Under the pieces are notes generated by a model that did no database searches, had not been told where the DNA came from, and saw only the letters and a list, made by a program, of their open reading frames with translations. Positions 1 to 8,839 of a DNA stretch of 64,000 nt are shown here, in pieces (the first letter of the stretch is position 1; every line of letters begins with the position of its first letter). This stretch comes from Rhizobium favelukesii (GTDB lineage Bacteria > Pseudomonadota > Alphaproteobacteria > Rhizobiales > Rhizobiaceae): the NCBI RefSeq assembly GCF_000577275.2, contig NZ_HG916852.1:2111001-2175000 (forward strand), written 5' to 3'. The position numbers were made by a program, and so were the translations under genes.

Positions 1-322
1 CGAAGCCGCGCAGGCGTTCGAGCGCGGCGTCCCATTGTCGCGAGACGCTGTCGAGATAGGCGCGCATCTCGCCGATCCGATCGGGTTGGAAGGCGTAATG
101 GCTTTCCCGCCCGACTTTGGCGGAGCGGACCAGGCCGGCCTGTTCCAGCACGTGCAGATGCTTCGTCACCGCCTGCCGGCTGAGTGCGGTCCCGACGGAA
201 AGCCCTGATATCGAGCGTTCGCGCCCGTCGCTGAGGGTCGTCAGCAGCGACAGGCGCGTCGGGTCCCCCAGCGCGGCGAACAGGATTGCCGCGTTCGCGC
301 GGTGGAATTCGACGTTAGCGAT
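1..322 (-). CDS. ArsR-family transcriptional regulator (C-terminus beyond the window)
   Basis: The leftward frame reads ANVEFHRANAAILFAALGD, then TRLSLL, then a winged-helix core with LSRQAVTKHLHVLEQAGLV, which is the ArsR/SmtB recognition-helix region. I see no metal-binding cysteine motif, so this resembles the ArsR subgroup that accompanies SRPBCC proteins rather than a metal sensor. It lies directly downstream of such a protein and overlaps its stop codon. The start is odd: between the upstream in-frame stop near 340 and the conserved N-terminus there is no ATG, GTG or TTG. An ATC at 320-322 or coupled translation is possible. The gene runs off the left edge after about 107 codons. The family call is firm; the start is not. 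Confidence 0.8.
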   Translation of the reverse strand, partial: MANVEFHRANAAILFAALGDPTRLSLLTTLSDGRERSISGLSVGTALSRQAVTKHLHVLEQAGLVRSAKVGRESHYAFQPDRIGEMRAYLDSVSRQWDAALERLRGF

Positions 323-761
323 CGACGTATTCCTCGATGTTTTTCATCTGTTCGGCCCAGCCGCCGTCGTTCATGCGGAAGGCTTCCTCGCGGCGATGCG
401 GCGGGACCTTGTCGAAACCCGATTCCGTGACGGTCAGGCGCGAGCCCGATGACGTCGGCTCCAGACGAAACTCGACCAGGGTCGGCGGCTCGCCGGAGTA
501 GTCGACATCGGGATCGATGGCGTAGGGATGCCAGGTGAAGGAAAACAGTTCGGGCTCTTCCATGCGCTTGACGGTCGCCTGCCAGCGAATGTGCTCGTAG
601 CCGGGGTAGGTGATGTGACCGGTCGAATTCTCGCCCGGCACGAAGGGGCCGTCCAGCTGGACGCGGAACCATTCGCCGAATTCGCGGTGATCGGTGATGG
701 CTTTCCAGACGCGCTCGACCGGCGCATTCAGTTCGATGATCTTCTCAATGCGGTCAGACAT
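315..761 (-). CDS. SRPBCC (AHSA1-type) domain protein
   Basis: This 148-residue protein is probably a soluble START/Bet v 1-like fold that binds a hydrophobic ligand. It begins IEKIIELNAPVERVWKAITD, contains FGEWF and ends in the family-typical SGFDKVPPHRREEAF followed by WAEQMKNIEEYVD. The start at 761 is chosen because the fold begins here and an AGGAGG-like ribosome site lies 7-12 bases upstream; the frame stays open further upstream but without conserved sequence. It overlaps the ArsR gene at its 3' end. Such pairs usually form one stress- or ligand-responsive unit, but the ligand is unknown. A second ArsR/SRPBCC pair lies at 36058-36875. Confidence 0.88.
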   Translation of the reverse strand: MSDRIEKIIELNAPVERVWKAITDHREFGEWFRVQLDGPFVPGENSTGHITYPGYEHIRWQATVKRMEEPELFSFTWHPYAIDPDVDYSGEPPTLVEFRLEPTSSGSRLTVTESGFDKVPPHRREEAFRMNDGGWAEQMKNIEEYVDR

Positions 762-805
762 ATCAGCAACCTCCTGGTTGCCTTTTAAATCGCATATTCG
801 CGATG

Positions 806-831
806 AATTGGCAACCAAAAAGTTGCGAATT
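806..831. promoter_or_regulatory. Inverted repeat upstream of the SRPBCC-ArsR pair, possible ArsR operator
   Basis: AATTGGCAAC (806-815) and GTTGCGAATT (822-831) form 10-base arms with one mismatch around a 6-base spacer. The repeat sits 45-70 bases upstream of the SRPBCC start and ends just before the stop codon of the preceding gene. Part of it, AGTTGCG then AAT, recurs in the direct repeats upstream of the other ArsR operon (37581-37657). Operator function is inferred from position and symmetry. Confidence 0.45.
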
Positions 832-832
832 G

Positions 833-1225
833 TTACCCGAGGATGTCGTAGATGCGGAAGATGAAGCTGACCTGATAGACCAGATTGAGCCAGACAAAGG
901 CCGTGTGGAAGCGGCGGTTTGCGGTCCATGCGGCGATGAGGCAGAGGATGACATAGACGATGTTGCGCGCCGGATACTCCCAGCCGATGGAGTGGATGTG
1001 GTCAGCGCCCTTGATCGCAGTGTCGACGATGTCGACAGCGTAGGTGAGGGCGAGCGTGCCGAAGAACCAGCGCCGGCGGGAGTGTACGGCATAGGGCTTG
1101 GCCTTTCCCGGATGCTGGATGATACCAGCGATGCCGGTCAGCAGCCGCGCAAGGCTCAGCGAGATTACCATCCCCATCACCACCTTGATGTGGAGAAAGA
1201 CCTCCGGCGAGGCGACCGATTCCAT
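833..1225 (-). CDS. Small integral membrane protein, unknown function
   Basis: This 130-residue protein is not recognised. Hydrophobic stretches near residues 12-37 (VVMGMVISLSLARLL onward), 53-70 (WFFGTLALTYAVDIVDTA), 85-100 (RNIVYVILCLIAAW) and 107-127 suggest three or four membrane helices joined by short, basic loops. The start lies 3 bases after the thioesterase stop, so the two genes are very probably co-transcribed and translationally coupled. No catalytic or binding motif was found. Confidence 0.72.
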   Translation of the reverse strand: MESVASPEVFLHIKVVMGMVISLSLARLLTGIAGIIQHPGKAKPYAVHSRRRWFFGTLALTYAVDIVDTAIKGADHIHSIGWEYPARNIVYVILCLIAAWTANRRFHTAFVWLNLVYQVSFIFRIYDILG

Positions 1226-1228
1226 GGC

Positions 1229-1615
1229 CTACTCCGCGGGAACCGGCTTGGGCTTTCCGCTCTCGTCGAGCGCAACCATGATGAAAGTCGCCGCTGTCAC
1301 CTTTTCCATGTTGTTGTAGCGGGCGCGCGTGGCCCAAGCCTCGACCGAGAGCATGATCGAGGTGCGGCCGACGGCTTCGATCGTCGTATAGACCGACAGT
1401 GTATCGCCGATCTTCACCGGCAGGGCGAAGGCCATCTCCTTGACGGCCGCAGTGACGACACGGCCCTTGGCGCGCTCGGAGGCGGTGATGCCCGAGGCAA
1501 GGTCCATCTGTGCCATGACCCAGCCACCGAAAATGTCACCCGCCGGATTGGCATCGGCGGGCATCGCCACGGTGCGAAGGGTCAGCGCGCCACTCGGCTT
1601 GGCGTTGTCGGTCAT
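1229..1615 (-). CDS. Acyl-CoA thioesterase, YciA-like hotdog fold
   Basis: This 128-residue cytoplasmic enzyme hydrolyses acyl-CoA thioesters to free acid and CoA. The hotdog-domain signature is clear: TVAMPADANPAGDIFGGWVMAQMD carries the N-P-x-G-D-I-F-G-G active-site segment with its catalytic Asp, followed by VVTAAVKEMAFALPVKIGDTL. Its length suits YciA-type enzymes. The start is placed at MTDNAKPSG, because the 39 upstream open codons have no family counterpart. It is the first gene of a leftward run that continues into the small membrane protein and perhaps the SRPBCC-ArsR pair. Confidence 0.9.
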   Translation of the reverse strand: MTDNAKPSGALTLRTVAMPADANPAGDIFGGWVMAQMDLASGITASERAKGRVVTAAVKEMAFALPVKIGDTLSVYTTIEAVGRTSIMLSVEAWATRARYNNMEKVTAATFIMVALDESGKPKPVPAE

Positions 1616-1933
1616 GCAAGGTTCCTCTTCAGCATATGGATAGCGATTCCGAAGGACCGTAGCGCAGATGCCGTTGAAGCGAAACGCGGCCCTGTCGAGA
1701 GACGGTGCGTTGGCCGCCGCACCTGCTACCATAGTTCTATGAGATCTTACCTAGCGCGGTTTGCACGGGTCGTGGCTTGTCAATAAAAATCAATGCTTTG
1801 CCTTGGAAATATGCGGTGGTGGCGAAAGTGCTCACGCAGCGGCAGTTCAGTAAACTCTAATTAAAATTCACGATCCGGTAAGGCTCGCATTGCAGTATTT
1901 GACTATTCTCAAATTCTGAACTGCCGGGGCTCA
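1616..1933. other. Divergent intergenic region, thioesterase / chemoreceptor
   Basis: These 318 bases separate the leftward thioesterase from the rightward chemoreceptor and should hold both promoters. The right part, about 1780-1920, is AT-rich. No convincing gene, RNA or palindrome was found; the open frames crossing it are extensions of neighbouring genes or their antisense frames. Confidence 0.5.
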
Positions 1934-3754
1934 ATGCGTAACGTCAAGATTTCCACTCGCCTCTATTCTCTCGTGGGGCTGGCGCTGACCATTCTGGTGC
2001 TCGCCATCACCTTCTTCCTCAACTATTCGCACGCGAAGCTGGAGAGCGAGCGCAAGCATGGTCTTGCGCAGATGGATGCGACGGCGATCGCCATCTTCCA
2101 GAAATACTACAAGTTGGAACAGTCCGGCGCCATGACGCGGGAGCAGGCGCAGACCGCGTCGAAGGAGGTGATTTCAGCCATGCGCTACGGCGGCAATGGC
2201 TACTTCTGGATCAACGACATGCACCCGAGGATGATCATGCATCCGATCAAGCCGGAGCTGAACGGAACGGACCTGTCCCAGAACAAGGATCCGACCGGCA
2301 AGTTCATCTTCGTCGAGTTCGCCAATACCGTGAAGAAGAGTGGCGAAGGCTTCGTTGATTACTACTGGCCAAAGCCGGGTGCGGCCGATCCGGTGCTCAA
2401 ATATTCTCATGTGGTCGGCTTCGAGCCCTGGGGCTGGGTGGTCGGCACCGGCGTCTATGCCGACGACCTTGCGGCGCTCTATCGCCAGAACGCGATCTGG
2501 GCCGTAGGGGCTTGCCTGATCGGCGCGATCGTGATCATCGGCGTCGCCTTCGGGATCGTACGCAGCGTGACCTCGCCGATCGCTCGGCTGAAGGGCGCGA
2601 TGAACGCCATTGCCGATGAACGCGACGTCGGCGAGATCGTCGATCACGAGCGGCGTGACGAGATCGGCGCAATGGCGAAGTCTCTGCTTGTGCTGCGTGA
2701 CTCCGTCCGCGAGCGTACCCTGATGCGCGATCGCGAGAGCCAGCACCAGCTGCAGATCGAGGAGGAGCGTCGCGGCAACGAGGCCAACTGGCGCTCGGCA
2801 GCCGATCGCCAGACCTTTGCGATCCAGTCGCTCGGGGCAGGCCTGGAAAAGCTTGCCGCCGGTGACCTGACCGTATCGATCGGCGATCTCGGCGACGATT
2901 ACGCCAAGCTGCGTTCCGACTTCAACTCAGCCGTCGACGCGCTGAACGGCGTGATTCAGGCGATCGCGGAATCGACCCGTGTCGTCAACGACAGCGCCGG
3001 CAATATCAGTGCAGCCACGAACGATCTGTCGAAGCGCACCGAGCAGCAGGCGGCCGCCCTTGAAGAGACGGCGGCGGCACTCGACGAGATCACCGCGACC
3101 GTGCGGACTGCTTCGGAACGTGCGGCGGAAGCCCGCGAGATGGTGGCGGAAACCAAGACCAGCGCCGGCAAGTCGGGCGAGATCGTCCGCAATGCGGTCA
3201 CCGCGATGAACCGGATCGAGGACTCATCAAACCGCATCAGCCAGATCATCGGCGTCATCGATGAGATTGCCTTCCAGACGAACCTGCTGGCGCTGAATGC
3301 CGGCGTCGAGGCGGCACGTGCAGGCGAGGCGGGTCGCGGTTTTGCGGTAGTCGCACAGGAAGTACGCGAACTGGCTCAACGCTCCGCAAACGCAGCAAAG
3401 GAGATCAAGGTACTCATCAGCACCTCGGCAAGCGAAGTCGGAAACGGCGTAACGCTGGTGCGTTCTACTGGTGATGCGCTGCTCGAAATCGAGGAGCTGG
3501 TCAATCGTGTCAACAACCATGTCGCCTCGATCGCGACTGCAGCGCGCGAGCAGGCCACGGGGCTCAACGAGATCAACACCTCGGTCAACCACATGGATCA
3601 GATGACGCAGCAGAATGCCGCGATGGTGGAGGAGACGACGGCTGCAAGCCAGACACTGGCCGAAGAAAGCCGGCAGTTGAGCACCTTGCTGGCCAATTTC
3701 AGACTGCGTGCTGCCCGTGGAAATGGTGCAGGACGGATGTCCCGCGCTGCCTGA
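1934..3754 (+). CDS. Methyl-accepting chemotaxis protein with a Cache sensor
   Basis: This 606-residue inner-membrane chemoreceptor presumably signals to CheA through CheW. In order it has a first membrane helix at about residues 10-30, a periplasmic Cache-type domain at 35-188 with [20 protein letters not shown] and a later [12 protein letters not shown] typical of sCache_2, a second helix at about 190-212, a HAMP segment with [11 protein letters not shown], a second HAMP-like stretch with [10 protein letters not shown], and the signalling domain. The hairpin tip [18 protein letters not shown] is near residue 450. The C-terminus has no CheR-tethering pentapeptide. The ligand cannot be read from sequence, though this Cache class often senses small organic acids. 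A terminator follows at 3780. Confidence 0.95.
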   Translation: MRNVKISTRLYSLVGLALTILVLAITFFLNYSHAKLESERKHGLAQMDATAIAIFQKYYKLEQSGAMTREQAQTASKEVISAMRYGGNGYFWINDMHPRMIMHPIKPELNGTDLSQNKDPTGKFIFVEFANTVKKSGEGFVDYYWPKPGAADPVLKYSHVVGFEPWGWVVGTGVYADDLAALYRQNAIWAVGACLIGAIVIIGVAFGIVRSVTSPIARLKGAMNAIADERDVGEIVDHERRDEIGAMAKSLLVLRDSVRERTLMRDRESQHQLQIEEERRGNEANWRSAADRQTFAIQSLGAGLEKLAAGDLTVSIGDLGDDYAKLRSDFNSAVDALNGVIQAIAESTRVVNDSAGNISAATNDLSKRTEQQAAALEETAAALDEITATVRTASERAAEAREMVAETKTSAGKSGEIVRNAVTAMNRIEDSSNRISQIIGVIDEIAFQTNLLALNAGVEAARAGEAGRGFAVVAQEVRELAQRSANAAKEIKVLISTSASEVGNGVTLVRSTGDALLEIEELVNRVNNHVASIATAAREQATGLNEINTSVNHMDQMTQQNAAMVEETTAASQTLAEESRQLSTLLANFRLRAARGNGAGRMSRAA

Positions 3755-3779
3755 TGAGTTGACTAACAAATAGATCGAG

Positions 3780-3812
3780 GGTCTCCCGGGCGACGCCACG
3801 GGGGACCTTTTT
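3780..3812 (+). terminator. Rho-independent terminator of the chemoreceptor gene
   Basis: The arms GGTCTCCCG and CGGGGGACC pair with a single G-T wobble around an 11-base loop and are followed by five T residues. The hairpin starts 25 bases after the stop codon. Confidence 0.8.
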
Positions 3813-3895
3813 CGTGATGCCTACCTGCCCGTTGCGTCCTTTGAATTTGCGCTTTCAGATAGTAATGTGCATGGCGTCCGCAATGGAGTCCACGA

Positions 3896-4132
3896 ATGCT
3901 TCGGTTCTCGCCTTGCTTCCCATGCATGAGCTTGTTCGGCATCGTTTTCTGCTTGTTGTCGATTGCAGCCTGGGCGCCTTTCCTGAAGGACAACAGATCA
4001 CTTGCCGGCTTCGATACCGATGTGGATGTGTCGTTCTCCAGTATCCTCAACCATCTCGATTTCGTGCTGATGGGGAATGTCAAAGTCACGAACGGCAAAT
4101 GGTCGGTCTCTACAGGCGCGAGAAGCAAATGA
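3896..4132 (+). CDS. Possible small membrane-anchored protein (doubtful)
   Basis: An open frame of up to 78 codons ends 10 bases before the next gene. It encodes a hydrophobic stretch (MSLFGIVFCLLSIAAWAPF) followed by a polar tail. No good ribosome-binding site precedes either candidate ATG (3896 or 3926) and no family is recognised. It is listed because it is the only coding-like frame between the terminator at 3812 and the hydrolase gene. It may be chance. Confidence 0.25.
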   Translation: MLRFSPCFPCMSLFGIVFCLLSIAAWAPFLKDNRSLAGFDTDVDVSFSSILNHLDFVLMGNVKVTNGKWSVSTGARSK

Positions 4133-4142
4133 GAGGGAACGC

Positions 4143-5804
4143 ATGAGACATTTGCTGCTGCGCCTATTCGTGTCGCTTTCGACGCCGGGGTTGGCACTTG
4201 GCTTCATTTTCTTTGCCGCGTCGCTGACGCCGAGCCTCATGCCGCGCTCCTTCTTCATTCAAGGCGCGCTGTCGGGCATCGCCGCCGCCGTAGGGTATCT
4301 TTTCGGGGTAACCTTTACCTGGCTGTGGAAATACCTGGAGCTGCCGGTCGCCAGCGGACGCAGACTGCCCGGCAACCTGATCGTTTGCGGACTGGGTGTT
4401 GTGCTGTCGGTGGTCGTCCTTTGGCGCGCTGCCGGCTGGCAGAATTCGATCCGTGACTTGTGGCACATGGAGCGCGTCGATACGGCTGAGCCTTTCAGTG
4501 TCGCGCTTGTCGCAACCGTCGCCTTCTTCGTTGCTCTTCTGATCGGTCGGCTGTTCCGGTTCACGTGTCTGTTCCTGTCGAAGTGGCTGTCGCGCTTCGT
4601 GCCGCGCCGCGTCTCGCAGCTGACTGGGGGTGTCCTTGCGATCGCCCTCTTCTGGTCTGTCGTAGACGGCGTGCTCCTGCGTGCGGCGTTGCATCTAGCC
4701 GACAGTTCATTCCAAAGGGTCGATGCGCTTCTGGAAGACGGCGTTCCTATCCCAGGCGATCCGGCAAAGACCGGAAGCGCCGCCTCGCTTGTCGCCTGGG
4801 AGGGACTTGGGCGTCAGGGCCGTAATTTCATCGTCTCTGGGCCGACAGCCGCGCAAATCGGCGATTTCTGGAAGACGCCGGCGCGCGAGCCGCTGCGAAC
4901 CTATGTGGGCCTCAACAACGCAGAAACGATCGAGGAGCGCGCAAAGCTCGCACTCGAAGAGATGAAGCGCCAAGGCGCATTCGAACGCTCGCTCCTCATC
5001 ATCATCGTTCCGACGGGAACCGGCTGGATCGACCCGGAGGCAATGGACACGCTCGAGTATCTGCGTCACGGGGACGTGGCGAGCGTCGGGCTTCAATATT
5101 CCTATCTGACAAGTTGGTTGTCGCTGCTTGTCGAGCCGGAATACGGTTCGGCGTCCGCCAGGGCGTTGTTTCGCGAGGTCTACGGCTACTGGACAACGTT
5201 GCCGCGGGACGAGAGACCGAAGCTTTACCTGCACGGCCTCAGCCTTGGAGCACTGAATTCCCAAGTCTCCGCGGATATCTTCGACATCGTGGCGGATCCA
5301 TTCCAGGGGGCGTTGTGGAGCGGGCCTCCTTTTGAAAGCAGGATGTGGCGAGACGTGACGGCCGCGCGCAATCCCCAATCACCTGCGTGGTTGCCGCAGT
5401 TCCGCGACGGATCCCTCATCCGATTCACCAACCAGACGAACCAGTTGGATATTCCCGGCGCAAACTGGGGACCCATTCGCATCGTCTATCTGCAGTATGC
5501 CAGCGACGCCGTGACGTTCTTCGATCCCTATTCTTTCTATCGGGAGCCGGCATGGATGAGGCGTCCGCGCGGGCCAGATGTTTCGCCGAGCCTGCGCTGG
5601 TTTCCGGCGCTGACAATGCTGCAATTGCTGGTCGATATGGCGATCGCAACGAGTTCTCCGATGGGGTACGGCCACGTCTATGCCCCCCAGCACTATATCG
5701 ATGGCTGGATCGCCGTGACGGACGCGAAGATTGACCGCGAGCGGCTCAACGCCTTGAAGCGGCTGTTCGAGGAGCGGTCCGTGCAGACGGGCGAGGGCGA
5801 CTAG
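4143..5804 (+). CDS. Membrane alpha/beta-hydrolase family protein (Abhydrolase_9 type)
   Basis: This 553-residue protein has an N-terminal block of hydrophobic segments (about residues 5-180, starting LLLRLFVSLSTPGLALGFIFF) and a C-terminal alpha/beta-hydrolase domain. The nucleophile elbow is LHGLSLGAL, with the likely catalytic Ser near residue 366. The layout matches proteins with a membrane N-domain plus Abhydrolase_9 domain, whose substrate is unknown but is plausibly a lipid. The start at 4143 has a GAGAGGGAAC ribosome site; the longer frame from 4077 adds 22 residues unlike the family. It is probably monocistronic. Confidence 0.85.
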   Translation: MRHLLLRLFVSLSTPGLALGFIFFAASLTPSLMPRSFFIQGALSGIAAAVGYLFGVTFTWLWKYLELPVASGRRLPGNLIVCGLGVVLSVVVLWRAAGWQNSIRDLWHMERVDTAEPFSVALVATVAFFVALLIGRLFRFTCLFLSKWLSRFVPRRVSQLTGGVLAIALFWSVVDGVLLRAALHLADSSFQRVDALLEDGVPIPGDPAKTGSAASLVAWEGLGRQGRNFIVSGPTAAQIGDFWKTPAREPLRTYVGLNNAETIEERAKLALEEMKRQGAFERSLLIIIVPTGTGWIDPEAMDTLEYLRHGDVASVGLQYSYLTSWLSLLVEPEYGSASARALFREVYGYWTTLPRDERPKLYLHGLSLGALNSQVSADIFDIVADPFQGALWSGPPFESRMWRDVTAARNPQSPAWLPQFRDGSLIRFTNQTNQLDIPGANWGPIRIVYLQYASDAVTFFDPYSFYREPAWMRRPRGPDVSPSLRWFPALTMLQLLVDMAIATSSPMGYGHVYAPQHYIDGWIAVTDAKIDRERLNALKRLFEERSVQTGEGD

Positions 5805-5932
5805 TTATCCACAGACCGTGTTTCAAACAGGGAAACGCTATACGTTAACCATGTTCATTAGGCCTTCATTCAGCGTCTCGTATCAGTTTGCGCCGCAGTG
5901 GCTGGGAAACCACAGCATTGAGGCTCGAAACA

Positions 5933-6091
5933 ATGACCTACAGCGGCTTTCTTCTTACTGCCATCGTGGCTGGTCTGATCACAATTCTGGCGGTCGGCAG
6001 TCGCCCGGCGACCGAGGCTGCGTCCAACTGGCCGCAGATGGACGTGATGAAGACGGATCGGATCGTCACGGGCAGCGTTCCTGCGCGATAA
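5933..6091 (+). CDS. Small single-pass membrane protein, unknown
   Basis: The 52-residue product starts MTYSGFLLTAIVAGLITILAV, a likely signal anchor, and has a polar tail ending KTDRIVTGSVPAR. Upstream codons to 5888 are open but unlikely to be used. The tail motif D-R-I-V-T-G-S is of the kind seen in short rhizobial exported proteins, but I cannot name a family. Its promoter would lie in the AT-rich stretch at 5805-5930. Confidence 0.5.
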   Translation: MTYSGFLLTAIVAGLITILAVGSRPATEAASNWPQMDVMKTDRIVTGSVPAR

Positions 6092-6252
6092 ATGAGGGCG
6101 CGTCAGTTTTGTTCTGCGCCAGCGGCGGCGGGTGCATCAAATTGGTACTTCGGACGTCTCTCAGAGAGACGATGTTACTGATATTCAGACTCTGTTAGGT
6201 ATCTCGGGGGCAAGGCCTTTTTCAACCCCGGCGGATGACCTAAGCCGACATC

Positions 6253-6438
6253 ATGGGAGAGAAATCATCATCCGAATCGCGGCCGTGCCTGATCGATCTG
6301 GTGATCGTCGGGGTGGCCGCGGGGCTTCTGGCCTGCCTGCTGCGCGGCGGCAACATCGGTGCGATCGCGCCGGGAACTGCCTTGTCCTGGTATTTTCTGG
6401 GCTTCCCGATCATCAGGACAAGAAATCGCTCGCGCTAA
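6253..6438 (+). CDS. Small hydrophobic protein, unknown
   Basis: This 61-residue frame has two hydrophobic segments (LIDLVIVGVAAGLLACLL and APGTALSWYFLGFPII) and a basic end, TRNRSR, which suits a two-helix membrane peptide. The ribosome-binding site is poor and no homologous family is recognised. Confidence 0.4.
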   Translation: MGEKSSSESRPCLIDLVIVGVAAGLLACLLRGGNIGAIAPGTALSWYFLGFPIIRTRNRSR

Positions 6439-6509
6439 TTGGGAGTCCGAAGCAAGGGCGCGTTAATAGTAGGGGCTTAAACGGGTAGGGTTCGTAAGGC
6501 AATTTACCC

Positions 6510-6725
6510 ATGTATAGTTCCGATCAACGATACGACGTCATTTGCGACCCGCTCGATCTCTGGATGGTGTGGGACAACCAGACTGAAGAGCCTGCGTCCT
6601 TCGGCGGGCAGATACTGCATGGCTTGACGGAACGCCACGCCGTCGAGGTCGCCAAAATCATGAATGAACTCTACGGCAGTGAGAAACGAGATGCGCCCAC
6701 AGCGTTTCGCAGCGTCGGGGGCTGA
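6510..6725 (+). CDS. Conserved-looking small soluble protein, unknown
   Basis: This 71-residue protein begins MYSSDQRYDVICDPLDLWMVWD and has an acidic, tryptophan-bearing N-terminus and a short amphipathic middle (HAVEVAKIMNELYG). Its composition is that of a genuine small cytoplasmic protein and the frame is isolated from larger genes. No domain is recognised. Its own promoter is likely, since about 70 bases separate it from the preceding ORF. Confidence 0.5.
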   Translation: MYSSDQRYDVICDPLDLWMVWDNQTEEPASFGGQILHGLTERHAVEVAKIMNELYGSEKRDAPTAFRSVGG

Positions 6726-6838
6726 CGCTCTGAGGGCACGTCACCGGTGCGTTTAGCCGTCGGGCTGCACCGCCACAGAGTTCAGGCTAATCTCCGCCAT
6801 CGCATGCTTTGGCAGCGCGATATGGGGAGGCGGATGCC

Positions 6839-8240
6839 ATGGGCACGAAGGAATTGTTCTCAATCGCCGCCGATCATGCCGTGCGCTTTCGTGACACGGC
6901 CGACAGTCGCCCCCATCGCCCATTGCGTGACTATGCCACCGCCGTGGAGGCCTTTGCCGCCCCGCTGCCTGAACAGTCATCGCCGATGGTCGACGTGCTC
7001 GACGAACTGGTGACGACGGCGGAGCCGGGATTGCATCTGATGACCGGCGCGCGCTTTTTCGGCTGGGTCATCGGAGGCTCTCACCCGATGGGAGTTGCCG
7101 CCGATTTTCTAACGAGCGCGTGGGGACAGAATGCCGGCAACCATACGGCGTCGCCGTCGGCGGCCGCCGCTGAAACGGTAGGCGCGCGCTGGCTGCTTCA
7201 GCTGCTTGGACTTCCCGCTGGCTGTTCTGTCGGCTTTGTCACGGGCGCGACCGTCGCGAATTTCACCTGCCTTGCGGCCGCTCGAGGCGAGGTGCTGCTA
7301 CGGTCAGGCTGGGATGTCGATGCCAACGGGGAGCGCCGCAAATCACGGTGCTGATCGGCGATGATGCGCATACGACGGTGTTCTCCGCGTTGCAGTTTCT
7401 CGGCCTCGGCCACGATCGCGTGGTGCGGATCCCGACGGATGATCTGGGGAGCATCGCGCCGGTGGCGTTCGAGCAGGCCGTTGCCGATGTCTCTGGCCCT
7501 TGCATAGCGATCCTCCAGGCAGGGCAGATCAATACGGGCGCCTGTGACGATTTCGGCAACTTGATCCCGATTGCCAAGTCGAAGGGCGCATGGGTGCATG
7601 TCGACCGGGCGTTCGGCCTCTGGGCGCAGGCCTCGGCGCGGCGGCGTCATTTAACCGCCGGCGTGGAGCAGGCGGACAGCTGGGCCACCGATGGGCACAA
7701 ATGGCTGCAGACGCCCTGTGATTGCGGCTATGCGATCGTGCGCGACGAACTCGCGCACCGGCGGGCCATGCCATATCGGCGAGCTATCTGCCGCTTGCCA
7801 GCGAGGGCGAGCGCGATCCTTCGCACTATGTGCCGGAGCTGTCGCGGCGGGCGCGCGGCTTTGCCACATGGGCGATGATCAGGCATCTCGGGCCCAGCGG
7901 CGTCGAGGCCCTGGTCGACGGCGCCTGCGACGCTGCGACAGGCATGGCACTGGTGCTTGCCGGGGAACCGGGAATTGCGATTGGCAACGATGTGCTCCTC
8001 AATCAGGTGATTGTGCGCTTCGGAGCGGACCTGCCGCCTGAGCAGGCCGACGAGCTCACCAAGCGAACGATCGGCGCCTTTCAGCGCGAGGGCGCTCTGT
8101 TTGCCGGCGCAGCGACATGGCGCGGCAGGCAGGTCATGCGCCTATCGGTTGCCAACTACCAGACGAACGCTGCCGAAGCGGCGAAGGCGGTCGATGCGAT
8201 CTTGAGAGCCTATCGGGCAGAGCGGCGCGACGCCGTGTAA
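6839..8240 (+). pseudogene. Frameshifted PLP-dependent decarboxylase/aminotransferase
   Basis: Three frames together encode one protein of the group II pyridoxal-phosphate decarboxylase fold. Frame one (6839 to about 7335) carries ARFFGWVIGGSHPMGVAAD and QNAGNHTASPSAAAAE. Frame two (about 7337-7770) carries IGDDAHTTVFSALQFLGLG, the cofactor Asp region and the Schiff-base segment ATDGHKW. Frame three (about 7771-8240) carries SASYLPLASEGERDPSHYV. The first break near 7337 fits loss of about 7 bases, the second near 7771 a 1-base loss. The start at 6839 has a GGGAGG ribosome site. The usual V-D-G-A-F-G-L-W is V-D-R-A-F-G-L-W here. The gene is very probably inactive unless both breaks are sequencing errors. 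Confidence 0.85.
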
Positions 8241-8310
8241 CCTTATAGTGACCTGTCGTGTCGTGGTTGCGACGGGACGCATGCCAGTCGCCGTCCAGCG
8301 TGGCCCGGCA

Positions 8311-8730
8311 CTACTGCCCGCGACCCCTTAGCCAGTGATCGATTGAGAGAGTGCCCGCTCCGGCGGCGGCGAGCACGAACATGCCGCCCGCGATGGCCAG
8401 ATCTTTTTCGAAATGAAGCAGTTCGTTCTGATCGCTGAAGTTGGTATGGAAAAGCGTGGCAGTGGCGACGCAAAATAGGCCTAAGGCGGACGCGCCGATG
8501 CGGGTCAAAAGCCCGGTGGCGATGGATAGGCCGGCGCCGATTTGGAGAGCGATCGTTGCTACAAGCAGTGGAACGCTCAATCCGAATTGTGCAGCCATCT
8601 CGACGGCCCCCGAAAAATTGAGCGCCAGCGAGACGCCCTCATGCAGAAAGATCCAGGCGAGAAGCAGTCGGCCGATCAATAGCGCAATGTCGATCGCTCC
8701 TGTGCCGACCGAGGATTTGCCGTCTGCCAT
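8311..8730 (-). CDS. DoxX-family membrane protein
   Basis: This 139-residue inner-membrane protein has four predicted helices. The first contains the DoxX-like IGRLLLAWIFLHEGVSLALNF; later segments are VPLLVATIALQIGAGLSIATGLLTRIGA, GLFCVATATLFHTNF and FEKDLAIAGGMFVLAAAG. The H-F-E-K-D-L motif before the last helix is typical of the family. DoxX proteins act as redox-associated or quinone-linked membrane subunits, but many members are uncharacterised and no partner is adjacent here. It points leftward, between two pseudogenes, and is probably monocistronic. Confidence 0.88.
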   Translation of the reverse strand: MADGKSSVGTGAIDIALLIGRLLLAWIFLHEGVSLALNFSGAVEMAAQFGLSVPLLVATIALQIGAGLSIATGLLTRIGASALGLFCVATATLFHTNFSDQNELLHFEKDLAIAGGMFVLAAAGAGTLSIDHWLRGRGQ

Positions 8731-8839
8731 ATGAACCTCCGTGCCGCGCTGCCAACGACCTCAGGCAGCGCGCTCGCATCATAGACCAGAGACGAGAATT
8801 CGCCAGCCTTGCCTCCTGAGCCCTAGCGCGAGCAGGAGG

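Noticed and set aside
803..1786. Long rightward open frame (327 codons) across the thioesterase and membrane protein genes
   Set aside because: It runs antisense to two well-supported genes and has no recognisable protein sequence.
5805..5813. Perfect DnaA box TTATCCACA as a possible origin
   Set aside because: It is a single copy without neighbouring boxes or origin-linked genes; one such match in 64 kb is expected by chance.
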